From Cristatella mucedo (lineage: Eukaryota > Bryozoa > Phylactolaemata > Cristatellidae): a stretch of 64,000 bases of DNA. A model generated the notes under the pieces. It was not told the origin of the DNA and ran no database searches. It saw nothing but the letters and a program-made list of their open reading frames with translations. Positions 11,223 through 23,062 of the stretch are shown here, one piece after another. The stretch spans positions 2,667,001-2,731,000 of the forward strand of contig WPIO01000008.1 of the NCBI GenBank assembly GCA_009760855.2. Reading direction: 5' to 3'. The stretch's first letter is position 1. The number at the start of each line of letters is the position of its first letter. Position numbers and translations under genes: made by a program.

Positions 11223-12265
11223 CTGGTGAGGCACTTCTTGCTATACTTCATCTTTTTCACTGCTAAATAAAAATGACTCGTTGGAATAATCGGAATCAAG
11301 AGAAGAATCCCAAGTAGTGTTAAGAATATGAGTTGATTGTATTGCACGAATTAAATTATGATACCCGATTGAAACCAATTCTGATATAAAAAACAATTAT
11401 TAATTGATTGTAGAATGGTTGTAATCATTAGTAAAGTCGTAGGCGCTAGTTTTGATTGGGGCATCGATTAGATTCACTTAGTAGAAACATCGCTTAGCAA
11501 CTATAATGTAATTTTTGATGTGAATTTGGTGATAGTAGAACAGATGTCATGATGTTGAGAACTTTTTCGAGATAACATTTAATGATAATGCAAGGTTAGA
11601 GACAACCTCCGATATGTTGTGAGTGTTCGAAACAATATCTTTGGTGTTTGTTTATATCTTGACTATCTGCATCTCAATCGAAATCAAATGACACATTTTC
11701 CACTTTTTATGTAAAAACGAGAAGGTTGCTAAAAATTGATTAATAACTTGTATTTTCTGTTGCCTCGTGCAATAAATCGACTGAGACTGCAAATGCAGAA
11801 AGAACAAGAGCCATAACCGAGGTTCCTAGTACATCCTAACTACTTGCACTCCTTGTAAACACAAGTGACATACTTCAATACACACATTAGCCATGTCAAT
11901 AACAACTTCACTCAAACGCTTTGCATTTCTCGTAGCACATCTACGCTATATACACGTTGTAATGGTAACGTAATCATTTCCAACTTCTCAGCGTAACCAT
12001 TCACTGACTCGTTTTCAATAGCATTTAAATTAATTTCATTCTTCAATGTACCATTACATAGTTTAATATTGCTCTCTTACCTCCAAATAAGAATCAGTAA
12101 AACTTTCAAAGGTACTTATGCTTTATATAATCACAAGGAATACTTCCTTTAATTGAAAATAAACACGACCCTTCTTCTGTCGATCGTTGTATCGCATACA
12201 TCTTCAAAGCTGTAAAACGTCACCCTTCTTCTGCGGCACGTAGTAATGCATTGATTTTTTATTAA
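11223..12265 (-). pseudogene. decayed unknown gene family Q, copy 2
   Basis: Over 1 kb of continuous similarity to 22785-23645 in the same orientation. Shared marks are a start-like MHYY..., a probable acceptor cattttgcag-type site before tctcagtcgat, and the end segment SHFYLAVKKMKYSKK, which in the 22.8-kb copy follows a hydrophobic helix. Frame breaks occur throughout. A remnant hydrophobic segment (FLTLLGILLLIPIIP) suggests the ancestral product had a membrane helix near its C-terminus. Confidence 0.6.
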
Positions 12266-13640
12266 AAGGTAATTTTATCCGAGTTCCAAGGTTCCTCAAA
12301 ACCAGTTTAACCCAATTTTTGGCATGGTGAAGCCATGTTAAGAACCGGCTTAAGTCGGTTTGAGGTTCCGCAGAACTCGGGTAGCATCGCCTTTTCCAGC
12401 GAGCCGGAGGTCCAAGGCGTCTCATCTGCCGCTCGTGCCGTCTCGTCTTCCGCTTGCGCTGCGGCCCCAGGTATGGCCGCTCGCGCGCTCCTCAGACCCA
12501 AGATAGCCGCCGCCGCCGCCGCGTAGTCGAGCTCGGGTGGACTCGGCTTGCGAGCCGACTTCACTCGCGACGTGAGTCCGCGTCACTTCGCGCGTCCTGC
12601 GGAGGCGAAACAAACGTCCCTCGGTAACACTGCAGCTAGTGCTAAATCTTTTCAGAATCCGGGAGTTGCGGCGAGTCGTTCCTAATCATCGCCCCTGAAT
12701 TGGCGAGTTGGCCTCGCAAGCCTCCTATGCTTAGTGATCCACCGCTCGCGCGTCACAGCGCTGCGAATACGCCGGCTAGCCGGACGAACGCTCGTGTTTT
12801 CCCAGCTATGGTTGCTCACGCGCTCCTCAGACCAAAGATAATCCCCGCCGCCACGTAGTCGAGCTCTGGTGGACTCGGCTAATGATGAGAATAACTAGAT
12901 CCGATATATTCAGTCACTGCTAGCTAATGAGTGCCCTTTCCTAAACTATGTTTTATAGATAGTACAGGCCTAGTTGTGCATGGCGTATTATTTCAATATT
13001 CACTTATTTTTAGGGATTTTACTTCGACCGCAGTTGTTTTTATTCTTGTCTTGTAAGTCCACGATTGCCAATCGGCTGGCCTGGATCTCATCGTAATGCT
13101 TTATTAAATTTTTAATCAATGCGACTTTAATCGGGCTGTCAGGAGGATTAAACGGACATTTTGAAGGTTAAGAGCGCTTAGGTCACGATGAAATCCAGCT
13201 GAAGTAAAGTTGTCACAAGTTAGTGGTACTTTAGTTTCATAGCGAAAGGCAGCACGTCTGAACACTGTCAAGCAGCCACAAAAGTTACGCTAATTAACAG
13301 GGCTTTGCCATCGTCGCTTCATCCCAGCGCAGGGGCGTTCGCGCCAAGACGAAGGCTACCACGACAAATTCCGGCTCAATCTCGTCTCGGCGCCGTCGGA
13401 GATTCGATTTCCAGCGAGACCGTCGGCGGCGGTGATTGTCCCAAAGTCGCAAGCCTCACGTCGAGCCTCGGGAGGGTGCTCTCGCAAATGCATCGTGAAG
13501 CACCGGGGCGGCATCGTTAGCAACTGCCATCTCTCCACCCCATCAGCGACGTGGTCATTACGGGAACAGCTGGCAGGCGTGAGTCTGCTTATGGCCCGTC
13601 GCCTTGGTAGCTCGACGCGACAGTGACTGCAGCGCTCTCT
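12266..13640. other. no supported gene
   Basis: A GC-rich island at 12360-12620 with short Ala-rich frames; two related phrases (gcgctcctcagacc...aagata) at about 12486 and 12822 mark a local imperfect duplication. No protein or RNA recognised in the rest. Confidence 0.4.
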
Positions 13641-13643
13641 TAC

Positions 13644-13747
<104 letters not shown>

Positions 13748-13838
13748 ACTCTCTCTCGCTCTTGCCTCGACTCCTATCTCGCCGCGTTACCAACTTAAGT
13801 CAGAGCTCGTCATGAGAATCGCTTGAATCAATGATCGG

Positions 13839-14308
13839 TGCGCTCAGCAGATGGCGCGGCGTCTGCTGCGGTATCTCCGGAGAGAGCTGCACACTCATCA
13901 TCGTAGCTCGAAATGGCCGGCACCTGCACAGTCCAGATTCGACCGTATCCCTTGAATGGCGCAGAGCCACTTGCAATAGCAATCGTGGCATGGCTACCCG
14001 CTGATGACGCCTTCAGCATACTTTTAATTCATTTCCCGCGCTGTTGTTTTTAATCTTGTCTGACTGACGTTCGACTTCGGCTCGACTCTAGGTCAGGCCC
14101 TCCATCTGCTGCGCACGTCAGCACCGCCGTAGAGTGACGCCACGCAGCGGCTTTCCGGATCATAGGCATTCAGCATACCGCACGAAGTTTGAAGGCAGCT
14201 TTTGGCACGAAGCTGCAGTACTATTAAAGACCCGATGGAACCGCCTATTCTTCACTGGCGTCTTTTTTCTCTCGGACCTAGCGCCTTACTCACCCATTCA
14301 AACCGACG
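13839..14308. repeat. dispersed repeat R1, copy 2
   Basis: The second copy of the repeat at 8-473, same orientation, with scattered substitutions and a deletion of about 10 bp. It ends at cattcaaaccgacg, where similarity to copy 1 stops. Confidence 0.75.
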
Positions 14309-15660
14309 CGAGCTAGTTGAACAAAAGTGGCTTCTTAGATTTCTCCGAACGGCGGCGGGTGGGTGGCGGCATGCGGAATCTGCGAGAAAGCGATGGTCGC
14401 CTCGGGTCGCCGTCATTACGAGAGCTCATAGATGCTCGCGCGCCCACACGTTCGCGAGCACGCGACTGCAGACGAAACCGTTTCGACACTCAACAGCAGA
14501 GCCCCGCCTACAAGCCGAGAAAATTCCAGCTTCGCCGCCATCTTTTTGCGTGACTCTTCCGCTCGCTCGCGCATGGCGGAGGAATAAGCCAGCGTGGAGG
14601 CGTTCCTGCGGCGGCGTGTTCAACAGAAGATCGGACGGCTCGTTCGCGCCGACGTCGACTGGTCAGCGACAATCGCGTGGCCACGTCATTCGCCGCCCTG
14701 CAGCAGACGACGCTGCAGTCGAGTTGCACGCGCGAGCCACTAGAGCGTCGGCGGACATGGCATCGGCCAGGCTGGTCTAACCGCCGTTGCTACATAATCC
14801 CATTGTGACGTCACGGAATCAGAAAGCCTGCCGAATCAGTGATACCGTAGGGGCTCGTGGGCGCGCGATGGCGGCGGCGACCGTTTCTAGGATTACATTA
14901 GGGTAACTTATAGGATTTGATTTTGATGAGTAGTTTTAGGGTTGCATGTGGGTGGATTTCCTAGAATCCGGGCGCCTTCAGCTGCGTTCACACAGGCAGA
15001 CTTTCCTGTTGAATCAACACAGAGTCTGGACAGATTTCCCAAAGATTTGGGCAACTACGTCATCATACGTCACAACATTTGGAGGAAGGAGCCAAACCTG
15101 CAGCAGACTCTCGTGAGGAGCATTGGTTACTTTCTTTTTGGCTCCACGGTTGGTCCAGCCCACGAATTAAAGCACCGGGGGAGGGGGCTCGTTACGTACG
15201 CCACACGACCAAAATAAAAGACGGCCAAATTTCTCAAGCTCGAGTTATGTTGAGGCGTTCAGAGCAAGTCCATAGGTATCTGATGTGTATGCTTTGTAGC
15301 CAAGGCTCAAGGATTTCTACATAGGAGACGCCGTGCGTCTGTTTCTATAAAGTCTACCCACGAAACCCTAACGGCACACGTGACATATCGCTATACACCC
15401 GCACACCCGTAAGGGTGCACATCACTTATTACTGCTCACGTTCCCGAAAAAGATTTTCTAAAAGGCTTACCTTCCTTTTACTTATAATCTTCTCATACTA
15501 CTCAGCAATGACCGTAAAAGCGGTGAAATCAACAGCCACTCACTCGGACGCACTTAGCGTAAGCCAGCTATCTATTCTGCAGCCTCAGTAAGCTGTTCGT
15601 AGGAAACCGGATGTCGCCCCGATGCCAACACACCTGGTTTGTCGATTGCCGGCCTCCGCT
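14309..15660. other. no supported gene
   Basis: GC-rich frames at 14316-14780 without recognised domains, then lower-GC DNA up to the U2 promoter. No repeat tail or RNA recognised. Confidence 0.4.
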
Positions 15661-15703
15661 CTTGTTGATGACCTTAGAATCATATCTAGGAACGGAGCAC
15701 ATC

Positions 15704-15710
15704 TATAAAA
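15704..15710 (+). promoter_or_regulatory. TATA box of gene U2
   Basis: TATAAAA in the block shared with U1 (aggaacggagcacatctata). The first ATG after it is the conserved start at 15890. Confidence 0.65.
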
Positions 15711-15889
15711 CCACGCGGAGCGTACCTTGGCAAGTCACGGCTAAGCGTCGGGCAGCGGAAGCAGCAGCAGACGAGAGTGCAACTGCGACCGGTCTACAGA
15801 CAGTCGCCGCCTCTCGCCGTCGAGATTCCGTCGAGCCGCTTGAACTCCTTGCGGTCGCCTCGCTTCTGCAAGCACAACTCGCTGCGGCC

Positions 15890-15961
15890 ATGCAAATCGC
15901 TGCGCTTTTGCAGCTTTTCGAACAGCTAGTCTTGCTGACGACGCGAGCCAAACTGACTTCG
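15890..15961 (+). CDS. unknown gene U2, exon 1
   Basis: 24 codons beginning MQIAALLQLFEQLVLLTTRA, ending at donor gtaagt in phase 0, aligned residue for residue with U1 exon 1. The upstream frame is open as far as 15611, but that part precedes the TATA box and is not taken as coding. Confidence 0.55.
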
Positions 15962-16093
15962 GTAAGTATACTAATCGGCGAAAATAAGCGAGAATCGGCG
16001 AGAATAAAGAAAGAATCCGCAAGAACAGGTGCGGCTGTGTTCCAGGCGGCGGCGTATTTCCTACTGCAGATACGACGCTCCTTTGTATTGCAG

Positions 16094-16748
16094 GTTAGGA
16101 AATCAGCCCGCGAAGCATCTTGCTCAATCAAGCCGCCACAGCTGCTAGCCAACCACTTCCCTCACAATTCAGCTTCAATGAGCTGCTTACAAGTTCAAGT
16201 TCGGGTACGCAGCGACGCCTGCTGTTGCCTCCACTGCTGCTGTTGCTGTCGCCTCCGCCTCTTCTGTTGCTGTTGCTGCTGCCGCCGCTGCTGCCGAAGT
16301 CTCTCGGCTGCCTCGAGCTGTCGGGCTGCGTCCTGCGTCCTTCCTGTTCGCTATGCATTGGAGCGAGCGGGCTGGTCACCTGGCGCCGACGCATTCTTGG
16401 CTGCAGGGCTCGTGCGGGGACGTTTCTGCCTGTGTTCAGCACGAGATCTCCAGATTGGCGACTGCCGAGCCATTCTGGAGCGCAGCGCTGACGTACGAAC
16501 GGAATCTGGAGGCGGACAGCGATGTAATGAGGAAACTCGAGTTGGTGAAGGCAGCCATAAGACGCATTATGGATTCACAAGGAAGACGTACGGAAGTCTT
16601 TTTGAGGCCGGGCGTCTTTGACGAGTCGGCGTACACGTGGCAAAACTGCCGGCACGCCTTTCGGTACTCGTTGGCTAATCTGACGCGAGACATGGTGGAA
16701 TCGCAGTACGAAACTCTCGTCAAACTTGGGAACGTTCACGTTTGCTGA
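16094..16748 (+). CDS. unknown gene U2, exon 2 (frame disrupted)
   Basis: Begins after acceptor gtattgcag and reads VRKSAREASCSIKPPQLLAN, conserved with U1. The conserved C-terminal block (RLATAEPFWSAALTYERNL ... RRIMDSQGR ... FLRPGVFDESAYT ... YSLANLTR, TGA at 16746) is in a different frame. The shift lies within the Ala/Cys-coding GCT/GCC repeat at about 16215-16330. Either a repeat-length change has inactivated this paralogue, or a further short intron there restores the frame; I found no clean donor and acceptor pair in the needed phase. The C-terminal block still looks protein-conserved, so the break may be recent. Confidence 0.5.
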
Positions 16749-16864
16749 GACAGAGCCGGCGAGCAGTAGGCGATCTGGCTGTAACCGAGATGACCGAGGG
16801 TGCGACAGACGGACTCTTTATTTTGTTTGTTCCGCGGTTAAGGTCTCAAATCAAGGGACTAGCA

Positions 16865-16865
<1 letters not shown>

Positions 16866-16920
<55 letters not shown>
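16866..16920. repeat. (CT)n microsatellite in the U2 3' region
   Basis: A CT run about 120 bp after the U2 stop codon, matching in position and transcript strand the tract downstream of U1. Confidence 0.9.
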
Positions 16921-16924
<4 letters not shown>

Positions 16925-17058
16925 CTCTGTTAGAGCTATGACGTCACGGCTCTCCACGACGTGGCTCCGCCCATCGCACGGCGGACTAGCCAGCGGCAAA
17001 GCTAGTTATGGCGACGGCACGGCTCGCCTCGCGTATCGCTTGCTTTTTTCACTTTGCA

Positions 17059-17064
17059 AATAAA
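17059..17064 (+). promoter_or_regulatory. polyadenylation signal of gene U2
   Basis: AATAAA in the conserved block cactttgcaaataaatgcgt, followed by a shared 'gtgagcgctctctgg' region, as after U1. Confidence 0.65.
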
Positions 17065-17195
17065 TGCGTGAGCGCTCTCTGGACGACGACTTCGTTTTGA
17101 GCAGACGCGGGTAGGAGGACAGCCGAGTTGCAGCATCAAGCAACCCCTTCCAACCTTAAGCGGACGGCGAAACCCATGGGGCCCCGCAGCGTCCT

Positions 17196-17262
17196 ATAAT
17201 AATAATAATTCACTTGATAAAGCGCCCTCAGAGAACTTAATCTGTCTCTAGGCGCTTTAGAT
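17196..17262 (-). mobile_element. L2-A 3' tail fragment
   Basis: A (TAA)n run with cacttgataaagcgccctca and tctaggcgcttta on the minus strand. Only the terminal stem region remains. Confidence 0.75.
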
Positions 17263-17507
17263 GATTTGATGGCTGTGGTGAGGTCAAAGCTCAGTTATCC
17301 AGTGAAATAACTCGTTAGTTAGTTAGAAATAACTCGTTATGCAGTGAATAGCCTAAGCGTACAAACGAGTTTCGGGCAAAGCCGCGGCTTTTGTCGCTTG
17401 CAGGGTCGGACTTTAAATTCAATGAGGGTGGGAATCATCAGGTCACGTGACGGTTTGTGCGACTTAATGTGTTCCTGCACCTTTGCTTAATGCCCGATAG
17501 CAAATAC

Positions 17508-17955
17508 AATAATAACGATTCATTGGTATAGTGCCCACAGAGAATGTAATCTCTTTCTAGGCACTTCAAGTTTGCTTTAGAGTAATGGTAAATGATAGCA
17601 TGATCACTGTCAATAAGCACAATGCGGTTAGAGGTGACACGCATCGCGTCAGCATGCAAATACGGTTAGTACCAGCATGCACAGTGTCAGCACGCATTAG
17701 CATAATAACGAAAAACTCATATGAACTTACTAAATACCGTGAAAAATATACGCGTGTTTAGCTTCTTTTTAAATGTCTTCAGGTCAGAGGGTTTCGTAAC
17801 GCCAATCGGAAGTTAGTACCATGCATTAGGAGCAACCGAACTAAAGTTACGGATTTGCGTTTTGTACGAGGTATGGTAAACGATTGAATTCAAAAACGCG
17901 GGTGGTAAGATGATTAGCATCATGAGGGAGAGTATCTCTGACAAATCTGACAGGG
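17508..17955 (-). mobile_element. L2-A LINE, 3' fragment
   Basis: The 3' tail stem followed, in reverse, by the untranslated region (catgcacagtgtcagcacgc) and the end of the ORF (gtacgaggtatggtaaacga). Decayed. Confidence 0.75.
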
Positions 17956-17989
17956 AAGGCTAAAGGCCAAAGGTTAAAGGCCAAAGAAT

Positions 17990-19500
17990 AAAGGGACAAT
18001 CGAGTCCTTATCAAAGACAATTCCTCCCACTGTTGTGATATACCGACCTCCTTCTGGCTGTCTAAACTTGCTTATAGAGGAGTTTTCGGAATTCCTCGCT
18101 GAACTTACTTGTATGTGACAAGCCGTTACTGATTGTTGGATACTTCAATATTCACGTTGATAACCCTAGCGACAGCCAGGTCCGCTCATTTCTTGACTGT
18201 CTGGAGAATTTTGGTTTGGTTCGAGACGTTAATCATACCACCCACGTCGGTGGTCATATTCTAGATATCGCGATCACTAAGGATGTCTTCCCCAATGACC
18301 TTGGGGTGTGCCCGCTGACCCTTTCGTATCGTTGTTCGGTCTTGTTTACTGTTCCTGCTCCCTTGTACGTACAGGGTAATGTCGAACTTGTCAAGCGACG
18401 TAGCTTACAAAGCATTGACATGGACAAATTCTTTTAATCTGTTTGTGGTGCTGGTCTTCTTGATCTGCACTCAGACTCGACCGACAGCCTCGATATCCTC
18501 ACTAATGCAGTGAACATGACGCTTAGGAGTGCTCTCGACAAGCATGTTCCTGTTCATTCTATACGTGTACAGAGTCGTGGCGATGCCTCTCAATTTACAA
18601 AAAACTCCTAAAGATGCACCGTTTTAAGCACAGGCTTGAACGCCGTTTCAAGAAATCTGGGGCTGGTGCAGATCTAGTCAGTTTCAAAGACTTCCTCCGA
18701 GTTTACACACGGAAGCTTAAAAAACCCAGGGCTTCTTTTTCAATCGAAAGCTGAATCCCTGCCAGTCGGACCCTAAACAGATTTATAAGACTGTGAACCA
18801 TTTACTGGCCAGAGCGGAGAGGTCTGACTCCCCAGATATTAACGGCTCAGCCGAAAAGTTTTCAGCCTTCTTTACTGAAAAAATTGTGCACATTCGTGCC
18901 TTCATAAAGCCCCCTCCGAGTAAAGAAATTGTGGATTCACAACCTGTGACCTTCCTCAAAAGGTTTTCCGAGGTTCTGCAAGTGATGTGGCTACCTTAAT
19001 AAAGTCAAGTAAAAAGATTTCATCACCTGAAGACCTAATATCATCATCTCTGTGATCTTCACTGGCAGACCAACTTAGCCCTGCCATAACCGAGATTTTT
19101 AATGCTTGTTTGGAAAAAAGGGTCGTGTCCAAGTTCTTCAAATCAGCAATCTTTAGGCGGACACTTAAAAAGCCTGGATTATATACTGAGGTCATTGCAA
19201 ACGATCACCCAGTTTTCCTTCTTTCTTTCTTGTCAAAGATTCTTGCAACGATTGTTGCTAAGCAGCTGGTTTAACATATTGAAAACAATGAAATGTCAGA
19301 AAAAATTTCAATTGGGGTTCAAGAGGCAGAATTTTACTGAAACTGCTCTCCTCCGTGTTAACCATGATATTCTACGTGGAAACGGTGACGGAAACGTTGC
19401 TGCCCTAGCTCTGATAGATCTGTCAGGCGCCTTCCACACCATTGATCACGATGTTCTACTTGAACGATTGAGAACAATGTTTTACTTGAACGATTGAGAA
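17990..19500 (+). mobile_element. L2-B LINE, endonuclease end and reverse-transcriptase start
   Basis: Contains a YRPPSG endonuclease motif, then remnants of FNIHVDNPSDS, DCLENFGLVRDVNHTTHVGG and LDIAITKD, then RT-type segments ETALLRVNHDILRG and LALIDLSGAFHTIDHDVLLE. Frameshifts and stops are frequent. A 30-bp-class tandem duplication of cttgaacgattgagaacaa near 19460-19505 adds a further break. Sequence of unknown type then separates it from the rest of an L2-B copy at 20440. Confidence 0.8.
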
Positions 19501-19530
19501 CAACGATCGGTCTGTCAAACGACAAATGAT

Positions 19531-20016
19531 GTAGGATGGGTGATGAAAAAACTAGCGCTAGGAACTCAAGCTCAACCGAACGGATTCTTCAGTGGAATTC
19601 TACCTTGGGATCGGATTTATGTATTCTGCGAAGACTTAGATAGAATTATTTATAACAACAACATTGAACTCATGCTAAAGAGATTGGCATTTGGTTATAT
19701 GAATGTATTGCTCTTTGCAGCTTCTCCAGCGGTTGCTCGAGCAGCTATACCACAACTAGTGATCTGCAGAGTGAAATTTCATTCTCTGCTAGCCACACTT
19801 GGCCAACTACAGCTAAACATTCTATAATAATCAGTTCGTTGCATGCATTTGCAAGTAATAAGTGCCTGCTTTCATCTCAAAATTTGAATATCACACTACC
19901 CTCTAGTTATATCATATGATAATGTTAATGATGGATGGTTATATCAAACTGTATTTACTTGAATTGCAGTTGGTTTTAAAGCTATAATTAGCCCTGGGAG
20001 CACAAATGCGAGTCTC
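19531..20016. other. unassigned insert between L2-B pieces
   Basis: Carries an open frame at 19540-19827 (plus) of about 95 codons without a recognised domain. It separates the L2-B endonuclease/RT piece from the L2-B 3' piece and is probably part of the same insert as segment P copy 2. Confidence 0.35.
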
Positions 20017-20265
20017 TTAACTACATACATAGTTACGTGAATAGAGTAAGTGAAATATTAAAAATGATACCTTCCTTATCTTTGCGATATCCCTTGTATG
20101 TCTAGTATCATTAAGTATCATAATCATTGCTTCAACTACCTTACAAAATAGATCCGAACACTTGCGTTTAATGTGAGGAGTGCGATTGCAGTTCAGCTGA
20201 GAATAATTTCGTCTATTTAACGTGAACGCATCCTTCAACCAATTGATGCATGATTTCACGTTCGT
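20017..20265 (-). pseudogene. unknown coding segment P, copy 2
   Basis: An 80-codon frame including IKRKCSDLFCKVVEAMIMIL and IAKIRKVSFLIFHLLYSRNY, which aligns to the broken copy at 5085-5330. It is open here but has no visible start or splice context and sits between LINE fragments. Family not recognised. Confidence 0.45.
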
Positions 20266-20309
20266 TTTTATCTTTAATAATATTTAGGTGTCTTTGATTA
20301 GGTCTTTCA

Positions 20310-20398
20310 AAACTATCCAGGTATATACCAGATGATTTAACAGCCTCTTTTGCATAGCTGCATATGAGCCTCTACTGCTATCACCACCGCTTACAGCG
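20310..20398 (-). mobile_element. tRNA-derived SINE, body fragment
   Basis: Contains the SINE body phrases aacagcctcttttgcatagc and ctatcaccaccgcttacagc on the plus strand, which is the minus-strand orientation of the element. The head is missing. Confidence 0.6.
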
Positions 20399-20439
20399 TC
20401 AATTAATGATCACTTATTAATTAAATTAAATTAATGATC

Positions 20440-21483
20440 ATATGCTGGCGATACTCAGTTGTATCTGTCCTTCAAACCGTCAATATCTGCTGCGGCAACT
20501 GAGAAACTGAATGCTTGCCTTGCCGACATTCGATCCTGGATGTCGGAAAACTTCCTGAAATTAAATGATGATAAAACCGAACTGCTGCTCGTAGGACAGC
20601 CTAAGCGTGTGGCTGAATTAAGAGGCTTTGCTCTTCTACTAGGTGATGCTATTGTGCGACCATCACCACGTGCTCGAAATTGAGGTGTCGTTTTCGACAG
20701 CTGCCTCAATTTCAAAAGCTTCATTCAGAAGTCTGCCTCTACAGCTAGCCATCACATCCAATCCCTATCCAAGATTAGGAGGTGTCTCCCACAGTGGCTT
20801 GTAAAAAATTTAACTAGCTTCTTAGTTCTGTCTCGGCTTGATTATTGTAATTCCCTTTTGGCTGGGCTGCCAAAGAAAGCTATTAGGCCACTGCAGCGGA
20901 CTTTGAACATGGCTGCAAGGCTAATCTTCAAGTCCCAGCGGTTTGAGCACGTGTCTCCTTTGCTAAAAGAGCTAGAATGGTTGCCGGTTGAGCAACAGAT
21001 ACAGAGCAAAGTTCTTACGCTGACCCACAAGGCCCGCCACGGCTTGGCTCCTTCGTGCCTAGCTGAACTGCTGCATCATTTTCAGCCTGTTTGCCCCCTC
21101 AGGTCCTATGTGGACAATAAACTAGCTGTCCCATTCCTCCGCTTAAATACCGTTGGCGACAGAAGCTTTAGCTCTGCAGGTCCAAGACTGTGGGACTCAC
21201 TTCCACAATTCTTACGCAACGACATCTACTCTCCTACTGCCGACTATGGCTCATCCTTTTCAGCGGTCCTGAGCTGGTACTTCTATGCTACTCACTACCT
21301 CAACTGCTCTCCTGACTCTGCTATGCTTCCCACTTTCTCTTTGTTGCGTGAGACGAAGTCTGTTGGCTACCGAATGCGTGCCGAAAGCCGCTTAGGCTGT
21401 GAGTGTGCTAGGCAAAACTCTCCTGCCTTACACCCACATGGTCTTTATGACTTTATGGAGTTACAAACGGAGATACATTACAT
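20440..21483 (+). mobile_element. L2-B LINE, 3' half of ORF2 and tail
   Basis: Starts within the RT catalytic region, YAGDTQLYLSF, where the family YADD has become YAGD, so a catalytic Asp is lost. It continues with [34 protein letters not shown] and LLKELEWLPVEQQIQSKVLT, then DRSFSSAGPRLWDSLPQFLR. The frame from 20858 to 21535 is open for 225 codons. It ends with the family 3' region 'tttatggagttacaaacgga'. A defective fragment. Confidence 0.85.
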
Positions 21484-21575
21484 TGCATGGCCCACTGCAG
21501 GATTAGAACCCAAGACCTCGGGACCGAGGTCGTGAAAAGCAACCACCTTACCTAGTGTGCCATCACGGCTCAACA
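21484..21575 (-). mobile_element. tRNA-derived SINE, head
   Basis: On the minus strand: gatggcacactaggtaaggt (A-box region), cacgacctcggtcccgaggt, and a mutated B box before ctgcagtgggcc. Same family as 49821-49952. Confidence 0.7.
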
Positions 21576-21654
21576 ACGGGATACCCCATACATGCTCTGT
21601 CATCAGCTGTAAAGTCAGTTTCATTCATATCATTATCTTAGTAAAAAAAAAACT

Positions 21655-22085
21655 TGTAACGTTGTATGTAATGTAATGCATCTCCGTCAGTAACTCCACA
21701 AAGTCATAAAGACCATGTGGGTGTTACGCAGGAGAGTTTTGTATAGCCCACTCACAGCCTAAGCGGCTTTCGGTACGCATTCGGTACCCAATAGACTTCG
21801 TCTCACGCAACAAAGAGAAAGTGGGAAGCATAGCATAGTTAGGAGAGCAGTTGAGGTAGTGTGTAGCATAGAAGTAGCAGTTTAGGACCGCTGAAAAAGA
21901 TGTGCCATAGTCGGCAGTTGGAGAGTAGATGTCGTTGCGTAAGAACTGTGGAAGCGAGTTCCACAGTCTAGGACCTGCAGAGCTAAAGCTTCTGTCGCCA
22001 ACTGTCTTTAAGCAGAGGAATGGGACAGCTAATTTATTGTCCACACAGGACCTGAGGGCGCGAACAGGCTGAAACTGATGCAGCA
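21655..22085 (-). mobile_element. L2-B LINE, 3' fragment
   Basis: Reads on the minus strand as VDNKLAVPFLCLKTVGDRSF, RLWNSLPQFLRND and YRMRTESRLGCEWAIQNSPA. It is tail-to-tail with the L2-B copy that ends near 21483, forming a long inverted repeat. Confidence 0.85.
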
Positions 22086-22771
22086 GTTGTATGATTGGAG
22101 GCTGACAACTGATGGCAAATCAAATCTGGTTTTCTAGTTTTAATTAACTCGTAAATGAATGTCTGGAGATGTCAACTCTAGTTTAATTGCAAATAAAAGC
22201 CATATAATAAATAGAAGGAACGTCCTTCAATACACTAAGTGAAAGAAAAAGAGATGGAGAATGACTGACTCAGTCAGTCTTTGACAGTTCTTAGAATAGT
22301 AAGGATAATTTTTATGCGAAGCTAAAAAACTAGATATTGGTAGATAATGTCAAGAAAAGTTTTGTTGGAGAAGTTAAACACGTGCTCAATCCTTTTTAGT
22401 CGAGCGGATTTCATTCCATCAACGATTATTTCCTGCAACTCATTTTGAGTAATCTCTTTGTCAGATAATGTGTCATCATCGATCACTTTCTTCTAATAAT
22501 TTATCTTTGTTGACTAGCTTGGAGTGTTTCCTTTTCTTAATTTATGGGGAATAACGCGAATTCACTGAATAAATTTGCCGAATAAATTCACCGAAGCTGC
22601 GAGAGAGCCTAAATCTCAGTTGAAACCATGGAAACGTGACGCACTTTCTCATTCGCCTCGTTCACGTAAGTGCCGATAATCGCGGCAGGAACTCCGTTAA
22701 GGATGATCATGAATTGAAATACGTATGAAGCTAACTTAACTTTCTTCAAACAAGATCTAATCCTATAGCTT
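22086..22771. other. no supported feature
   Basis: AT-rich DNA between an L2-B fragment and the family Q relic. No coding or repeat signal recognised. Confidence 0.4.
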
Positions 22772-23062
22772 TCAGCTTAAGATAGGCATACCTTTTCTAA
22801 GTCGACTCCTCGCTTCGGTTCCAGGCATCTTGCTATTCTTCATCTTCTTTACTGCTAAATAAAAATAAATCAATGGACAAATCAGAAGAAGGAGGCTTGC
22901 TATAAAGAATAGGGGAATGTTGTCGAAACAATCTTTAGCGACAATGCCAGGTAAGAGATAACTTTCGATAGGTAGTGAGTAGTCGAAACAATGTCTTTCA
23001 TGTTTGATTATATCTTGAATATCCTCATCTCTATCAAAATAAAATAATGAATTAATGTCCAT
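22772..23062 (-). CDS. small membrane-protein ORF within family Q copy 3
   Basis: An ATG-initiated 96-codon frame. An acidic N-terminal part (FDRDEDIQDIIKHERHCFDY) precedes one hydrophobic helix at about residues 49-70 (IPLFFIASLLLLICPLIYFY) and a basic end (AVKKMKNSK). This is the best-preserved part of family Q and is probably the last exon of the ancestral gene, not a stand-alone gene. Homologous parts at 3044 and 11223 are broken. Function unknown. Confidence 0.3.
   Translation of the reverse strand: MDINSLFYFDRDEDIQDIIKHERHCFDYSLPIESYLLPGIVAKDCFDNIPLFFIASLLLLICPLIYFYLAVKKMKNSKMPGTEARSRLRKGMPILS

Noticed and set aside
15611-15889. N-terminal extension of U2 (starting MSPRCQHTW)
   Set aside because: It lies partly upstream of the conserved TATA box and has no counterpart in U1 before the shared block.
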